Source: Mycetocola_B reblochoni (GTDB lineage Bacteria > Actinomycetota > Actinomycetes > Actinomycetales > Microbacteriaceae). From it: a stretch of DNA of 64,000 nucleotides. Location: contig NZ_RCUW01000006.1 in assembly GCF_003667525.1 (NCBI RefSeq), positions 1 through 64,000 on the forward strand, written 5' to 3'. The first letter of the stretch is position 1. Every line of letters starts with the position of its first letter. The notes beneath the pieces were generated by a model, which ran no database searches, had not been told where the DNA came from, and saw nothing but the letters and a program-made list of their open reading frames with translations. This document shows positions 56,001 to 63,724 of the stretch, in pieces. A program made the position numbers and the translations under genes.

Positions 56001-58649
56001 CGTGTCCGCGAGGGTCGTGTCCGAAGGAGTCGTGCCCGCGGGGGTGGCCGTCTGGACCGCGTCCGCGTCCGCGTCGAACCTGATGCCCGACTCGGGTGCG
56101 ATGCTCGACGCCTCCGGCGCGTCGGAGGATGCTGAGACGGTTGACGTGTCGTCTGCCTCTGGGCGCACCGACGCATCCGACGGTTCCGGGAGCACCGATG
56201 TGCCGGGGATCTCGGGCTTCGCCGACGCCTCCGCGACACTCTCGGCCGTGTCCGCGAGCTCTGTTTCGCCGGTGCCACCGTGGTCGGCGATCAGGTGAGC
56301 GCCGTCCGGCGCGGTCGCGACCGGGGTCGCCTCCGTCGCTGATGCCACCGCCCCTGTCGCGGTCTCGGAGCCCGTGCTGGTCCCGGGGCTGGACGCCTGC
56401 TCCCGGCCACCGTCCGGGGCCGCAACGTCGGGGCCCCCGTCCGGCGTGGCGTCCATGCGCGTTCCCGTCCCGGGGTCGGCGGTGGACGTCGCGGGGGTGG
56501 CCCTCATCTCCGCGACCGTCGGGTCGGAGACGCCTCCCTCGGGCGAGGTGCCGGACGTGCCCGCGGAGCCGGACTCGTCCGCCGTGAGCGCCGCCCCCGC
56601 GGTGTCCGCGGTGCTCACCGCCTCCGTGGGCCCCACCGCGTCCGCCGTGAGCGCCGCCCCCGCGGTGTCCGCGGTGCTCACCGCCTCCGTGGGCCCCACC
56701 GTGTCCGCCGTGCCCACCGCGTCGGCAGCAACCGCGGGGGATGATGCGTCCGCTGCCGCGGACGTGCCGACCGTGTCTGCTGTGCCCGCGGTCGGCTCCG
56801 TGGACGCCGTGCCCGCCAGGGGCGGCGCGGGCTCCCCGGACACGATGCCGGGCTCCGTCCCCGTTCCGGTTCCGCTGGCCGGAGGCTCCGCGGCGGCCGA
56901 CATCGCACCGATGATCGGTGCCTTCGGCCTTGCGCCGACCGTGTCGGTCGTCACCGAGGCCGCAACCGTCCGGTCAACGGCGGAGGCGGTCGTCTCGGCG
57001 ACGGCCGCGGCGACCGTGGAGGGGCCCCCCGTTCCTTCGACCGCACCCGCCTCAGTCGCACCCGTCTCGGCGTGCGCACTCGACCGAGCGCCCAGGGCAC
57101 CCGGGGTCACGACGCCCGCCTCGGCGACGCGCGTGTCAGCCGCACCCGTGCCAGCCGCACCCGCCTCAGTCGCACCCGTCTCGGCCACGCCTGTGTCAGT
57201 CGCAGCCGTGTCAGCCGCAGCCGTGTCGGCCACGCGCCCCGTTCGGCTGGCCCCTGACACCGTCGCGGGCGCCGCGGGCACGGGTGTCATCGGCGTGGTG
57301 ATCACGGATGGCGCATCGGATGCCGCGGTCTGCGCAGTTGGCTCCGGAGCAGCCGACGCGGCCCACCCCGGAGCAGCGGGAACGGGAGCAGGAGTGGACG
57401 TGGAAGTGGAAGTGGGAGTGGAAGTGGATGGAGCAGCCGCAGCGGCAGCCGCAGCCGCAGCCGCAGCCGCAGCATCGGGGCCAGTCGCCGTGAGCGCAGC
57501 GGCAGGAACAGCAGACGGCGCAGCCGAGGGCGCAGCGGCAGACGCCGCAGGAAGAGAAGAGGACACGGCCGGCGCGACCAAACCGGACCCGGCCGGGCCG
57601 GGAACCGTCGGGGCGGCGTCTCCGGGCGTGCGCCCGTCCGCCCCAGCACTGGCCGACGCCCCGCCACTCGCCGCCACGCCGTCCGAGGACTCTGCACCCG
57701 ACGACGCCCCACCGCCGGGGGCGAGCGGCCCCGCACCGAGCGCGGCCCCCGCGGCGGTGCCCGCGCTCGTCCCCGCGCTCGACGACGCCGCCGCCGTCAC
57801 CGACCCCCAGCCCGCGGAGAAGCCCTGGCCGTGCATGGCGCTCCACGTGCCCTCGGTCATGACCTCGGTGAAGGCCTCGACACCGAAGTCCTCGGCCGTG
57901 CGGCGGGCGGCCTGTCCCCCGCCGGAGGAGGCAGCACCGTCGGCCGTCCCCCTGCCGGCGGCCCCCGCGCCGGTGCGGCCCGTCCGCCCCAGCGTCAGCG
58001 CGCCACCGGCTGCCGCCCCGAACGCCCCCGCGAGTGCCCCCGCGCCCGCAGCCCCCGCCGTCCGCTCGCCGTCCCACGACGTCCGCGTCCCCTGCCCCAT
58101 CTGCGCCAGCTGGGCGGCCGCGTCGATGGCCAGCTCGGTCACGACGTTGAAGACGGCTCCCTTCGCCGCCTCGGCGACGAGCTTGCGCAACAGGGTCCGG
58201 AAGAACACGGTGTACATGGCCTTCCGCGCGGCCAGCCAGATCATCGACGAGCCGAACGACGGCACGGCCATCGCGACGGCCCAGGCGATCTCGGCGATCA
58301 ACGCGATGAGCGCGCCGATGAGCGTGTACTTGGTGTACTCGACGTCGAGGGCGAGCTTCTTCAGGAACGCGGCGCTCGAACCGAAGCCGTCGGCGACCTG
58401 GCCGAGCGTGCCCCCGTCGGTGAGCGCCGACGCCCGGCCGACGAAGGAGCGCTTCGCCCTGCCGGAGAAGCTCCTGCCCGCGCCGCGCAGCTCCCTGGTC
58501 AGCTCCGACTCGATGTCCCGCATCTCCGTCGCCGCCGTCGTCCAGCCGCGCGCGAGCGCGCGGAGCTGGTCCTCGTTGGCCTGGGGGAACCGCTCGCCGG
58601 TGAGCACCTGGAACAGCGTCGCCGCCTGCGGGCTGACCATCAGCGCCAT
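50070..58649 (-). CDS. Giant WXG100-like-domain protein with three repeated beta-rich modules
   Basis: A 2859-residue protein. Residues 1-100 are helical with GWTTAATEMRDIESEL, a WXG100-like/CpnT-type N-terminal domain. Two hydrophobic helices follow (about 109-130, 133-150), then a Gly/Ala-rich segment and an Ala/Thr/Ser/Pro/Asp low-complexity region to about 1000. A helical domain (about 1010-1107) precedes three modules of about 590 residues. Each ends in the same kind of sequence: AVERGLHVPDEVRRG (about 1493), AFYRANGLEVPEALRP (about 2110), MWAQQLEALGL (about 2685). Each contains Ser/Thr/His/Gly strand pairs resembling amphipathic hairpins. The acidic C-terminus has no toxin domain I recognise. 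SD GGAGGGAG lies 7 nt before the ATG. Probable secretion substrate or surface channel. Confidence 0.8.
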   Translation of the reverse strand: MALMVSPQAATLFQVLTGERFPQANEDQLRALARGWTTAATEMRDIESELTRELRGAGRSFSGRAKRSFVGRASALTDGGTLGQVADGFGSSAAFLKKLALDVEYTKYTLIGALIALIAEIAWAVAMAVPSFGSSMIWLAARKAMYTVFFRTLLRKLVAEAAKGAVFNVVTELAIDAAAQLAQMGQGTRTSWDGERTAGAAGAGALAGAFGAAAGGALTLGRTGRTGAGAAGRGTADGAASSGGGQAARRTAEDFGVEAFTEVMTEGTWSAMHGQGFSAGWGSVTAAASSSAGTSAGTAAGAALGAGPLAPGGGASSGAESSDGVAASGGASASAGADGRTPGDAAPTVPGPAGSGLVAPAVSSSLPAASAAAPSAAPSAVPAAALTATGPDAAAAAAAAAAAAAAPSTSTPTSTSTSTPAPVPAAPGWAASAAPEPTAQTAASDAPSVITTPMTPVPAAPATVSGASRTGRVADTAAADTAATDTGVAETGATEAGAAGTGAADTRVAEAGVVTPGALGARSSAHAETGATEAGAVEGTGGPSTVAAAVAETTASAVDRTVAASVTTDTVGARPKAPIIGAMSAAAEPPASGTGTGTEPGIVSGEPAPPLAGTASTEPTAGTADTVGTSAAADASSPAVAADAVGTADTVGPTEAVSTADTAGAALTADAVGPTEAVSTADTAGAALTADESGSAGTSGTSPEGGVSDPTVAEMRATPATSTADPGTGTRMDATPDGGPDVAAPDGGREQASSPGTSTGSETATGAVASATEATPVATAPDGAHLIADHGGTGETELADTAESVAEASAKPEIPGTSVLPEPSDASVRPEADDTSTVSASSDAPEASSIAPESGIRFDADADAVQTATPAGTTPSDTTLADTTPVDATPVDATSADTTPASTTPASTTPASTTPASTAAANTPASADAASTPPVESGTPRTDHSAVPGPDNTGALNAGHSGVAQADGSPHPSGPPDATPAPVETSRPAPDQGPPPVAETADAGSPPAAGYPWEAMLAGQPLPIVSVDADGHARLVSAIEQQLIGGGMPDAVAADGVRHALGLGENPTVAELAAAWRSALDDGGISVDGHRVGLRVDQLADAVPAAAAPDDGAAPAAADGAAAADGAAAADGAAPADGAAPADGAAPAPAATAAPADGYTRTTSAEASSKSGANHSRRIEVQLQMGHSAAPVFPTASVTAATTRAEDVSVKEALKGSLTATAVAEGLPATASIRLVDADPAPRAEAAADIALDTVVPVDVRLSVPELRQVDAAAQPQPVGTPTPARAGDEGTGTPPDAAPDRPRGVDLRDVDPVRISHLDIGGSRHRDASTLDAAGRLLLADGDVTETVGPHRLRTVATEPPTVTFVALADGSTSRTRSTAVSHGQSATSELGVGGGARGSAGGSIVRAGGVADLGLSGQNGRSTDEKHTRTRRSDDEVAVFSISRTLRRETPPAGVLGSAVASAFGRRADARSEEFVVRTRLELSVAEAVERGLHVPDEVRRGAVQAPAAATRTVDRSAAPGAGTAGTDAAAADAAVDADSAVAAVADPGTVAPVVADPGTVAPAVADPAAADRAAAARTTTDVDPARDTVESVPADLVDRLVDALHLSGRGAEAVRAAFSGRNGVEALHRAATDTTTVVWSEKGRTHRIELTADMRFGELLSRRADATLGTEHTVAHKSEMSTESKTSQRLYAGAQLLIPAGGRSSIGTGTAGVAFGIQSTAKNSTSHTDKEQHGAEGTGTVSRRAAATELRAVHRSTAEPSIWQRWLLGGRQFGGSAEDRLRVHDEGARIPLDGTARVRREDGGGTVLPPGPAPAPGAGGRTVAGDGDGDGTVFAAIDAAQLGPFATVDRVEGARQHAELVEAALSKRSGALAGNGGYRTPLGSGNFSSWGATAITVGGDEHSFTLSPLTRPGSTTEPVVARLAGADGLAAVAEAGLRGDGLGTGALVLPGTLGDLRGSVTVRQSLANPVVVETRTGRTLSRGHAAEHAVARSSERSVTLGADGTVRVTPLTSRPGMMAQLALKLGLSHGRSRDSEYSTGTTVSHGSAQDTVVLRFDARRVYSPTLTIAGMGMRRDFAAATLTRFEPGSVDVELPVSDAVAFYRANGLEVPEALRPAAEGSAAPDVPGAAEGGDAAAGADAVAGVVDAAPVPADAAIADDPGDPLNLGDPLDPGDPLDPLRAHSDAAVSSVVSDGLDAAARTRISERAHTAGLSPEDIDLVLARVDRLVNAPAGSPFLRDALVEPGRVLVPLAPGRLHQRVASIEVTVSSRTEDGPRGARPPARLEGRTMTTERVSGATTKTTRYTQVTAGLDARAGLHVAPTETRGRVTGGEVAGQLGVTPLSRRWDRSATGTPLPSLTVTAEHSTLEHSSHPVDIGLRIDVHEHLAGAADALTPRAVSGGTTTSLGSYGVPATLDVVAPAGTPAAAPASDAGVENPADRAGAAAAAADADAGPSTTVPLSDTGAWRPLRWEADGAAAVREAVAGLLGDRAAARQGDVYDDALRTVLSGTSLFSALPSIIGGREHRIDGLIARHGAFRDRRVSITVSGGIADPAVRRGAVAPETTLSHTVGSSHGGGTAVKSGTEAGAAAAGSVTGRPGPDTLTGTVLPSVRLSEGRSTESSTEVSTSEKHRHGGESAIVDAELRLTVRVEVDNSTPVGRAADRLRGGSGPQEVTVSSPVVLQMWAQQLEALGLVGGPGLEPGDGVEAERVPVPATEPEPEPEPEPVHGGTAAGLEPGDPADGPEPDDVFADYLLFQDLLGLADTAPSAPSTAPLHGAGHAVPPGDVQAVAAVEPSPVAPSESSTAAAVEASPGAPVEDGLVDVQELFDSAFAEAEADATSGDVLPGDGSRPPGR
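55903..56040. repeat. 15-bp coding repeats in the giant gene
   Basis: A run of degenerate 15-bp units (GCGGGAGTCGTGCTC and variants) encodes repeated Thr-Thr-Pro-Ala-Ser-type pentapeptides in the low-complexity region. Four units in a row (about 55908-55952) are almost identical, suggesting recent expansion. Confidence 0.85.
56578..56703. repeat. 63-bp tandem duplication in the giant gene
   Basis: Positions 56578-56640 and 56641-56703 are identical except for one base near the end (GCG versus GTG). The frame is kept, duplicating 21 residues (around VGPTEAVSTADTAGAAL). The near-identity implies a recent event. Confidence 0.95.
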
Positions 58650-58727
58650 CCGGTGCTCCCTCCGTGTGCGCCCGCGTCGCGCGCGGGCTGTGTGCGTCGT
58701 GGTGCCCGGTGTGCGCCGGGCGGGTCG

Positions 58728-59045
58728 TCAGCGGCGGCGCCTCGCGGCCGCTGACGTGTCGGCGTCGACGTCGGAGAAGGTCTCCGCCGCCGTGACGGTG
58801 TCGGACGCGAGGGCGTCGACCGCCCCGGCCAGGCTGGACGTGAATGCGGTGGAGGCCTGGGCGGCCGGCAGGTAGCCGGTGTCGAAGGAGGCGCGGAAGT
58901 CGCCGTCCCCTCCGGCGTTCGGGTACCTGCCGGTCAGCTGCTCGATCTGCGCCGCCAGCCGGGTGGCCCTGTCCTCGATGCGGGCGATCCTGGCCCCGTG
59001 CCGCCGCAGCTGCTCCCCGTCGGCGGCGAACCGTTCAGCGCTCAT
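58728..59045 (-). CDS. EspC/WXG100-like small helical protein
   Basis: A 105-residue protein with two predicted helices (about 3-38, RFAADGEQLRRHGARIARIE; and 62-98) around a Gly/Asp/Asn turn (RYPNAGGDGDF). It has no signal peptide. Size, helix-turn-helix plan and place just upstream of the giant gene fit the ESX EspC-like or WXG100 class of secreted helical proteins, but a WXG motif is absent. It overlaps the 3' end of the YbaB-like gene by 11 nt. Confidence 0.7.
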   Translation of the reverse strand: MSAERFAADGEQLRRHGARIARIEDRATRLAAQIEQLTGRYPNAGGDGDFRASFDTGYLPAAQASTAFTSSLAGAVDALASDTVTAAETFSDVDADTSAAARRRR

Positions 59046-59433
59046 CGTCGTGCCCCTCGAACTGCTCGACGAGGCCGCGGAGCATCGACTCCATGTCGAG
59101 CTCGCTCGGCAGCCCCGTGGCCGGGTCGGTCCCGGCGGGGGCGAGCCCCGCCAGCAGCGACGCCGTCCGCTCGGCGGCGTCGGCCTGGGCCTGGGTGACG
59201 ACCGCGACGATCCGCGCGCCGAGCTCCTTCGCGGACAGCTCCCGCCACGCCTGGCCGGTGATCCTCAGCTCGCCGAGCCGGCCGTGCCCGTCGACGGTCG
59301 CGCTGAACACCCTGTCCTTGGACGTGCTCGTCGCCGTCACCGCCTCCATCTCGGCGGCGGCGCGCTCGAGCTCGCCGTGCGAACCCCTGAGCTCCGCCAT
59401 CATCTGCTCGATGTCCGTCTCGTCGAAACGCAT
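59035..59433 (-). CDS. YbaB/EbfC-like protein of the secretion-like cluster
   Basis: A 132-residue protein: an N-terminal helix (EQMMAELRGSHGELERAAAE), a three-strand core (DRVFSATVDGHGRLGELRI) and a long C-terminal helix (AKELGARIVAVVTQAQADAA) match the YbaB/EbfC fold. Actinobacterial type VII loci often encode such YbaB-like proteins, whose role there is unknown (DNA binding is known for the classical nucleoid-associated members). The ATG at 59433 shares a base with the upstream stop (TGATG) and follows GGAGG; a GTG one codon earlier is less well spaced. Confidence 0.8.
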   Translation of the reverse strand: MRFDETDIEQMMAELRGSHGELERAAAEMEAVTATSTSKDRVFSATVDGHGRLGELRITGQAWRELSAKELGARIVAVVTQAQADAAERTASLLAGLAPAGTDPATGLPSELDMESMLRGLVEQFEGHDDER

Positions 59434-62400
59434 CACTGTCCTCCCTGTCCGGCCGTGGCCGTGTCCGTCCCTCGTGTGCCGTCGCCTGCGGGCCGCGACG
59501 GCGCGGCTGGTGCCCGGCCTCCGGCCACGCCCGCGGGGACGTGGGCGGAGCGGACGGGCTCGTCCGTCCTGTCGTCGAGGCCGATGACCCCGTTCCCCTG
59601 TCCACCGGCGGTGCCCCAGACGTCGGGGTCCTCGGCGAGCCAGGTGTTGCGCTCGCGGTCCCGGTCACGACCCTGCTGGCCTCCGGGTGCCATCGGCATC
59701 ATCGGTGCCCCTCCGCCCATGCCACCGCCCATGCCGCCGGCCGTTCCGGCTGAGCCCGCGGCGGACGAGCCCAAGCCATCGGAGCCCGAGCCGAGCCCCG
59801 CGCCGCCGCCCGCGGCGAAGTCTCCCGCGCCGGGAGCGGTGCCGCTCGAGCCCGCGCCGCCGCCCGAGCCGAGGGGGTCGCCGAAGGGGTCGACGGGGTC
59901 GGCGGACAGCCCGCCGGGGTTCCCGCCGCCGACATCGGCCGCCGAGCCTCCCGCTGCTCCCGCCCCGCCTGCCCCTGCTCCGCCGAGGTCGAGCATGCTC
60001 GAGGGTGCGGCGATTCCTCCCCCCGAGGACCCTGCGGAGCCGCCGAACGACTCGGCCGGTCCCGATGCCCCCGCTCCGCCTGCGGCAGCGAAGTCCGAGG
60101 TTCCCGCGCCGCCCGACGACGACCAGTCCCCACCGACGGAGGACCCGCTCGGGTTCCAGCCGGTGTCCCCTCCGGTCGCCCCGGAGCCGATCCCGGCTCC
60201 GAGGCCCGCGCTGTCGCCTGTTCCCTCGCCGAAGCCGGAGCCCTGGTCGAAACCGGAGCCCGCATCGAAGCCCGAACCCGCAGCAGAGTCGGAGCCCTGG
60301 TCGAAGCCCGAACCCGCGTCAAAGGCCGAGCCCGACGAGAATCCCGACCCCGTGTCCACACCCGACCCCGTGTCGAAACCGGACCCCGCATCTAATCCGA
60401 ACCCCTGGCCGGGGCCGCCGGTGCCGAGCTCGAAGCCCGCTCCCGTGCCCGCCCCTCCACCAGCCCACCCGGAGTCCTGATCCAGCCCCGCGGCGAGCGC
60501 CGATGGGCCCGAGCCCTCCACGCCCTGCCCTCCGGGTGAGAAGGCTCCGAGTCCGGCTGTGTCGTTCGCGCCGAGCCCGGAACCGCCGGGCATTCCCAGC
60601 CCGCTCCCTGCGGCGGAGCCGGCGCCGGCGCCGACGGCCGAACCGGACGCCGCTCCCCCACCGGAATCCGGCGCCGCGCCGATGCCCTCGACCGTGCCGG
60701 GGACCTCTCCCGCTGCTCCCGCGCCGCCGGAGGCGACGCCGTCCGTGAGAGCGGAGGCGCCCATCCCCGTAGCCGAGGGTGAGCCGAGCCCCGTGTCCGT
60801 GCCGGACGCGGACGCACCGCCGAGGTCGCCGCCGAGCTCACCGTCGAGGCCCGCGGCGGTGGTCAGCTCGGAGAACGACGGCATTCCCGCCTCGGCCGCG
60901 GCGAGACCGGCATCCCAGGCCCCCGTCCCCGCGCCCCCGCGGTCCTGCTCGGCCGCGGCCGGCTTCGCCGCCGGCGACGACCCGGAGGAGGAGGCTGCGG
61001 ATCCCGACGGCGCGCCGAAGCCCCCGCCGGCCAGGCCCACCCCGCCGACCGCACCGGCGCCGCCCGCGCCCATGGTCGCCGTGTCCGCGGTGTCTCCCCC
61101 CGAGGCACCCGAAATACCCGCGGCTCCGTCGGTCGTTCCCGCTCCTCCGGCCGGTCCGCCGAGCTCGGCCGTTCCCGTGCCCGAGCCGAGCGCGTCGCCG
61201 AACGTCGAACCGTCCCCGCCGACGGCACCCGCGGACCCTGCTCCCGCGTCCTCTCCGAGCCCGGAACCGCCGAGCCCGCCGTCCGATCCCATGGCCCCCG
61301 CGGTCGGTCCGAATCCGCTGTCCGCACCCGATGCCCCCGCGCCGCCGTCGGCAGCGAGTGCCGGGTCGGACCCGGCCGGGCCACCGGGCCCGATCCCGCC
61401 GCTGCCGTCGATGCCCGTTCCGTCGATGCCCGTTCCGCCGGCAGAGCCGGAACCAGAACCGGCCCCCGAACCCGCATCCGAACCGATGGCGCCCGCCCCC
61501 GACTCGAAGCCGGAGTCGAAGCCAGAGCCAGAGCCCGAGCCCGACTCGAAGCCGGAACCAGAACCGACGCCCGACCCCTGGGGCACCGTCGCCCCGGTCG
61601 CGGACCCCCCGCTGCCGGACCAGTCCCCCTGAGCGGCGGAGCCGAAGCCGCCGCTGCCCGTCGCGCCCTGGTCCCAGCCGCCCGAACCGCCGGAGGTGCC
61701 AGAGACGCCGGAAGCGCCCGACCCCGCGTCGCCCCAGGATCCCCCTGGAACCTCCGGAACGACGCCGCCGACCCGGCCATCGTCCACGCCTACGGACCCC
61801 GCGCCCGCGGCCCCCGCGGCCCCCGCGCCCGCCGTTCCGGCGGCCGAGCTCGCGTCCGCGGCGGTCCCCGGCGCCTGGATCCCGTTGAGCGCGCGAAGCG
61901 AACCGCGCATCGTGCTCTCCAGCGACCGCTGCAGCTCGAAAACCTCGGCCGCCGCCTCGCTCATGACGGCGCGGACCGACCGGGAGATCTCCTCGTTGAT
62001 CAGCCCGAAGGTCGCCACCGATCGCAGGTCGCCGCTCGGTCCGGTGAAACCGGCCGGGGCCGATCCGCTGCGGTCACCCCAGCTGTACGCGGCCAGGACG
62101 GACACGGCGTGGGCCTTGCTCATGCCGTTGCGGCCCTTCTTGCCCGCGCGCCACTCCTGGTCCTTCTCCTCGATGTAGAGCCGGATGTCCTCGGCGACCG
62201 CGTAGCGGGCCCGCCAGAGCTGGTCGGTGACCTGGTTCTCGTATCGGGCCCACACGTCGCGCACGGAGGAGCTGAAGGTGCGAACCGCGTCGGCGACGGT
62301 CGACAGCGCGGTCGCCGCGTCGCCGTCGTCGGTGATCTGCTCGTTGAGGGACACGAGGGTCTTCTGCTGGGCGGTCAGGTGCGCGAGCAGCGCGGCGGCC

Positions 62401-62927
62401 GCGGAGCCCTGGATGGCGGAGTCCTCGGCGCCGAGCCTCGTCGCGACGGCGCCCATCTGCTCCGCGTTCGACGCGGTGACGGTGGCGAAGCCGCGCAGCA
62501 GCGCGGCCGCGGTGTCCGCGTCCTTCGCGCTCAGTCCCGGCATGGTGTCGGAGGCGACCTTCGACACGTTCGCCCTCAGCGCCGTGTGCGCCGTGTTGAA
62601 GCTGGTGACCGGGTCGGGGTTGACGATCAGCTCGAAGACCCGCTCGTCCTCCTCGTAGTGGTAGTAGCCGTAGTACATGTTGGACGACCAGTCGTCCCTG
62701 CCGTCGCCGCCCGCGGTGCCCGTGAGCCACCCGCTCGAGGAGTTCTGCGCGTCGGTGAGGCTCGCGTCGAGCCCGCTGTCCGTGACCCCCGCGACGATCG
62801 AGAGCATCGCCTCAAGCGTCATGTCGGGGGTCACGGCCGTTCCCGATCCGGCGCCGGCCGTCGACCCCTGGACGCCGGCGGAGCCGGAGCCCCCCGACTC
62901 GCCGGATGTGGTCGTTCCGTCAGCCAT
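59433..62927 (-). CDS. Long Gly/Ser/Ala-rich protein with helical head (PPE/EspB-like plan)
   Basis: A 1164-residue protein without signal peptide. Residues about 30-355 are a conserved helical head (MLSIVAGVTDSGLDASLTDA, MYYGYYHYEEDERVFELIVN, YENQVTDQLWRARYAVAEDI). Residues about 360-1060 are extremely Gly/Ser/Ala-rich with GSGFDxGSGFxxG-type repeats. A conserved tail (about 1075-1110) reads QQGRDRDRERNTWLAEDPDV followed by WGT. Helical head, flexible glycine tract and short conserved tail recall mycobacterial PPE/PE-PGRS or EspB-like secreted proteins, but homology to those families is not claimed. It lies between WXG100-like genes and the YbaB-like gene. Confidence 0.75.
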   Translation of the reverse strand: MADGTTTSGESGGSGSAGVQGSTAGAGSGTAVTPDMTLEAMLSIVAGVTDSGLDASLTDAQNSSSGWLTGTAGGDGRDDWSSNMYYGYYHYEEDERVFELIVNPDPVTSFNTAHTALRANVSKVASDTMPGLSAKDADTAAALLRGFATVTASNAEQMGAVATRLGAEDSAIQGSAAAALLAHLTAQQKTLVSLNEQITDDGDAATALSTVADAVRTFSSSVRDVWARYENQVTDQLWRARYAVAEDIRLYIEEKDQEWRAGKKGRNGMSKAHAVSVLAAYSWGDRSGSAPAGFTGPSGDLRSVATFGLINEEISRSVRAVMSEAAAEVFELQRSLESTMRGSLRALNGIQAPGTAADASSAAGTAGAGAAGAAGAGSVGVDDGRVGGVVPEVPGGSWGDAGSGASGVSGTSGGSGGWDQGATGSGGFGSAAQGDWSGSGGSATGATVPQGSGVGSGSGFESGSGSGSGFDSGFESGAGAIGSDAGSGAGSGSGSAGGTGIDGTGIDGSGGIGPGGPAGSDPALAADGGAGASGADSGFGPTAGAMGSDGGLGGSGLGEDAGAGSAGAVGGDGSTFGDALGSGTGTAELGGPAGGAGTTDGAAGISGASGGDTADTATMGAGGAGAVGGVGLAGGGFGAPSGSAASSSGSSPAAKPAAAEQDRGGAGTGAWDAGLAAAEAGMPSFSELTTAAGLDGELGGDLGGASASGTDTGLGSPSATGMGASALTDGVASGGAGAAGEVPGTVEGIGAAPDSGGGAASGSAVGAGAGSAAGSGLGMPGGSGLGANDTAGLGAFSPGGQGVEGSGPSALAAGLDQDSGWAGGGAGTGAGFELGTGGPGQGFGLDAGSGFDTGSGVDTGSGFSSGSAFDAGSGFDQGSDSAAGSGFDAGSGFDQGSGFGEGTGDSAGLGAGIGSGATGGDTGWNPSGSSVGGDWSSSGGAGTSDFAAAGGAGASGPAESFGGSAGSSGGGIAAPSSMLDLGGAGAGGAGAAGGSAADVGGGNPGGLSADPVDPFGDPLGSGGGAGSSGTAPGAGDFAAGGGAGLGSGSDGLGSSAAGSAGTAGGMGGGMGGGAPMMPMAPGGQQGRDRDRERNTWLAEDPDVWGTAGGQGNGVIGLDDRTDEPVRSAHVPAGVAGGRAPAAPSRPAGDGTRGTDTATAGQGGQ
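60235..60400. repeat. Degenerate short repeats in the Gly/Ser-rich gene
   Basis: Units of about 18 bp around GTCGAAACCGGAGCCCG and GTCGAAGCCCGAACCCG recur through this stretch, encoding Gly-Ser-Gly-Phe-Asp-x motifs. They are imperfect and coding. Confidence 0.7.
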
Positions 62928-63007
62928 CGGGGGTCCTCTCTGCGGGTTCCAGGGGTCGAACGGCCGGTCGGCCGGTCGGGTCGTGCTCGTCGGTCAGCGC
63001 CCGGCGG

Positions 63008-63355
63008 TCATGCACCGCCGCCGAGGTCGGCGGCGGTGGAGGTGCTGAGGTCGTCGGTCTGCTCGAACAGCTGCTCGGCCTTGCCCAGCTGCTCCAGGTA
63101 GTCGGGCATGGTCTTCTCGCACAGCGCCTCCGTGTGCGTGCGGACCTGGCCGGCAAGCGAGGACACGCTTGTGCCCAGCTGCGACGCGATGTCCCAGCTC
63201 GCCGCGGCCGGCTGCCCCCTCAGCTCGGGACCGATGGAGTAGCCTTCGGCGTTCCACAGCGCGTCGGAGGTCGTGCTCGCCACCTCGTCGACGACGCTGC
63301 GGAGACGGTCGTACTCGTGCCGGTCGAACGCGACACGGGCGGAGTCGTCTGTCAT
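63008..63355 (-). CDS. WXG100/EspC-like small helical protein
   Basis: A 115-residue protein with two helical blocks (about 15-35, RHEYDRLRSVVDEVASTT; and 55-100, ASWDIASQLGTSVSSLAGQV) and a disordered tail (TSTAADLGGGA). No signal peptide or membrane span. The plan fits ESX-type secreted helical partners. The ATG at 63355 is chosen because GGAAGG is then 9 nt upstream; a GTG three codons earlier would overlap it. The stop lies 81 nt before the 1164-residue gene. Confidence 0.72.
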   Translation of the reverse strand: MTDDSARVAFDRHEYDRLRSVVDEVASTTSDALWNAEGYSIGPELRGQPAAASWDIASQLGTSVSSLAGQVRTHTEALCEKTMPDYLEQLGKAEQLFEQTDDLSTSTAADLGGGA

Positions 63356-63412
63356 GGTTGTCACCCTTCCCTTCGTGGGGAGGGCGCCCGGCCGTGCCGG
63401 GCGCCCTCGCGC

Positions 63413-63697
63413 TCAGCTGAAGATCGCCGCGCCCCTGACGTCGCCGTCGTAGAACTCCTCGCGGACACGGATGGCGGCGGTCTTGATGTTGACGCCCGCC
63501 TGCTGGACCTCCTGGTACTCGGTGTTCCAGCGCTGCTGCAGCTCGCCCCAGGCCGGAAGCGAGCGGCCCCACTGGGCCTCGCCCATGGGCCGGATGGTGT
63601 CGTAGATGTTCTGCAGGATCTGCTCGACCTCCTGGCAGGAGTTGTTGAGCGACTGGTTGGCTGCCTCGAACTGGACGAGGTCGACGTTGAATGACAT
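63413..63697 (-). CDS. WXG100 family protein (ESAT-6-like)
   Basis: A 94-residue helix-turn-helix protein with the family size and layout: helix 1 VQFEAANQSLNNSCQEVEQI, a Trp-Gly turn region (EAQWGRSLPAWGELQQRWN, about 41-59) and helix 2 EYQEVQQAGVNIKTAAIRV. It has no signal peptide. A YxxxD/E export signal is not clear at the C-terminus (FYDGDVRG comes close). AAAGGG precedes the ATG. Probably secreted as a dimer, perhaps with the neighbouring partial gene product. Confidence 0.85.
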   Translation of the reverse strand: MSFNVDLVQFEAANQSLNNSCQEVEQILQNIYDTIRPMGEAQWGRSLPAWGELQQRWNTEYQEVQQAGVNIKTAAIRVREEFYDGDVRGAAIFS

Positions 63698-63724
63698 TGC
63701 GGTGCCCTTTCGTTGCGGTGTCGG

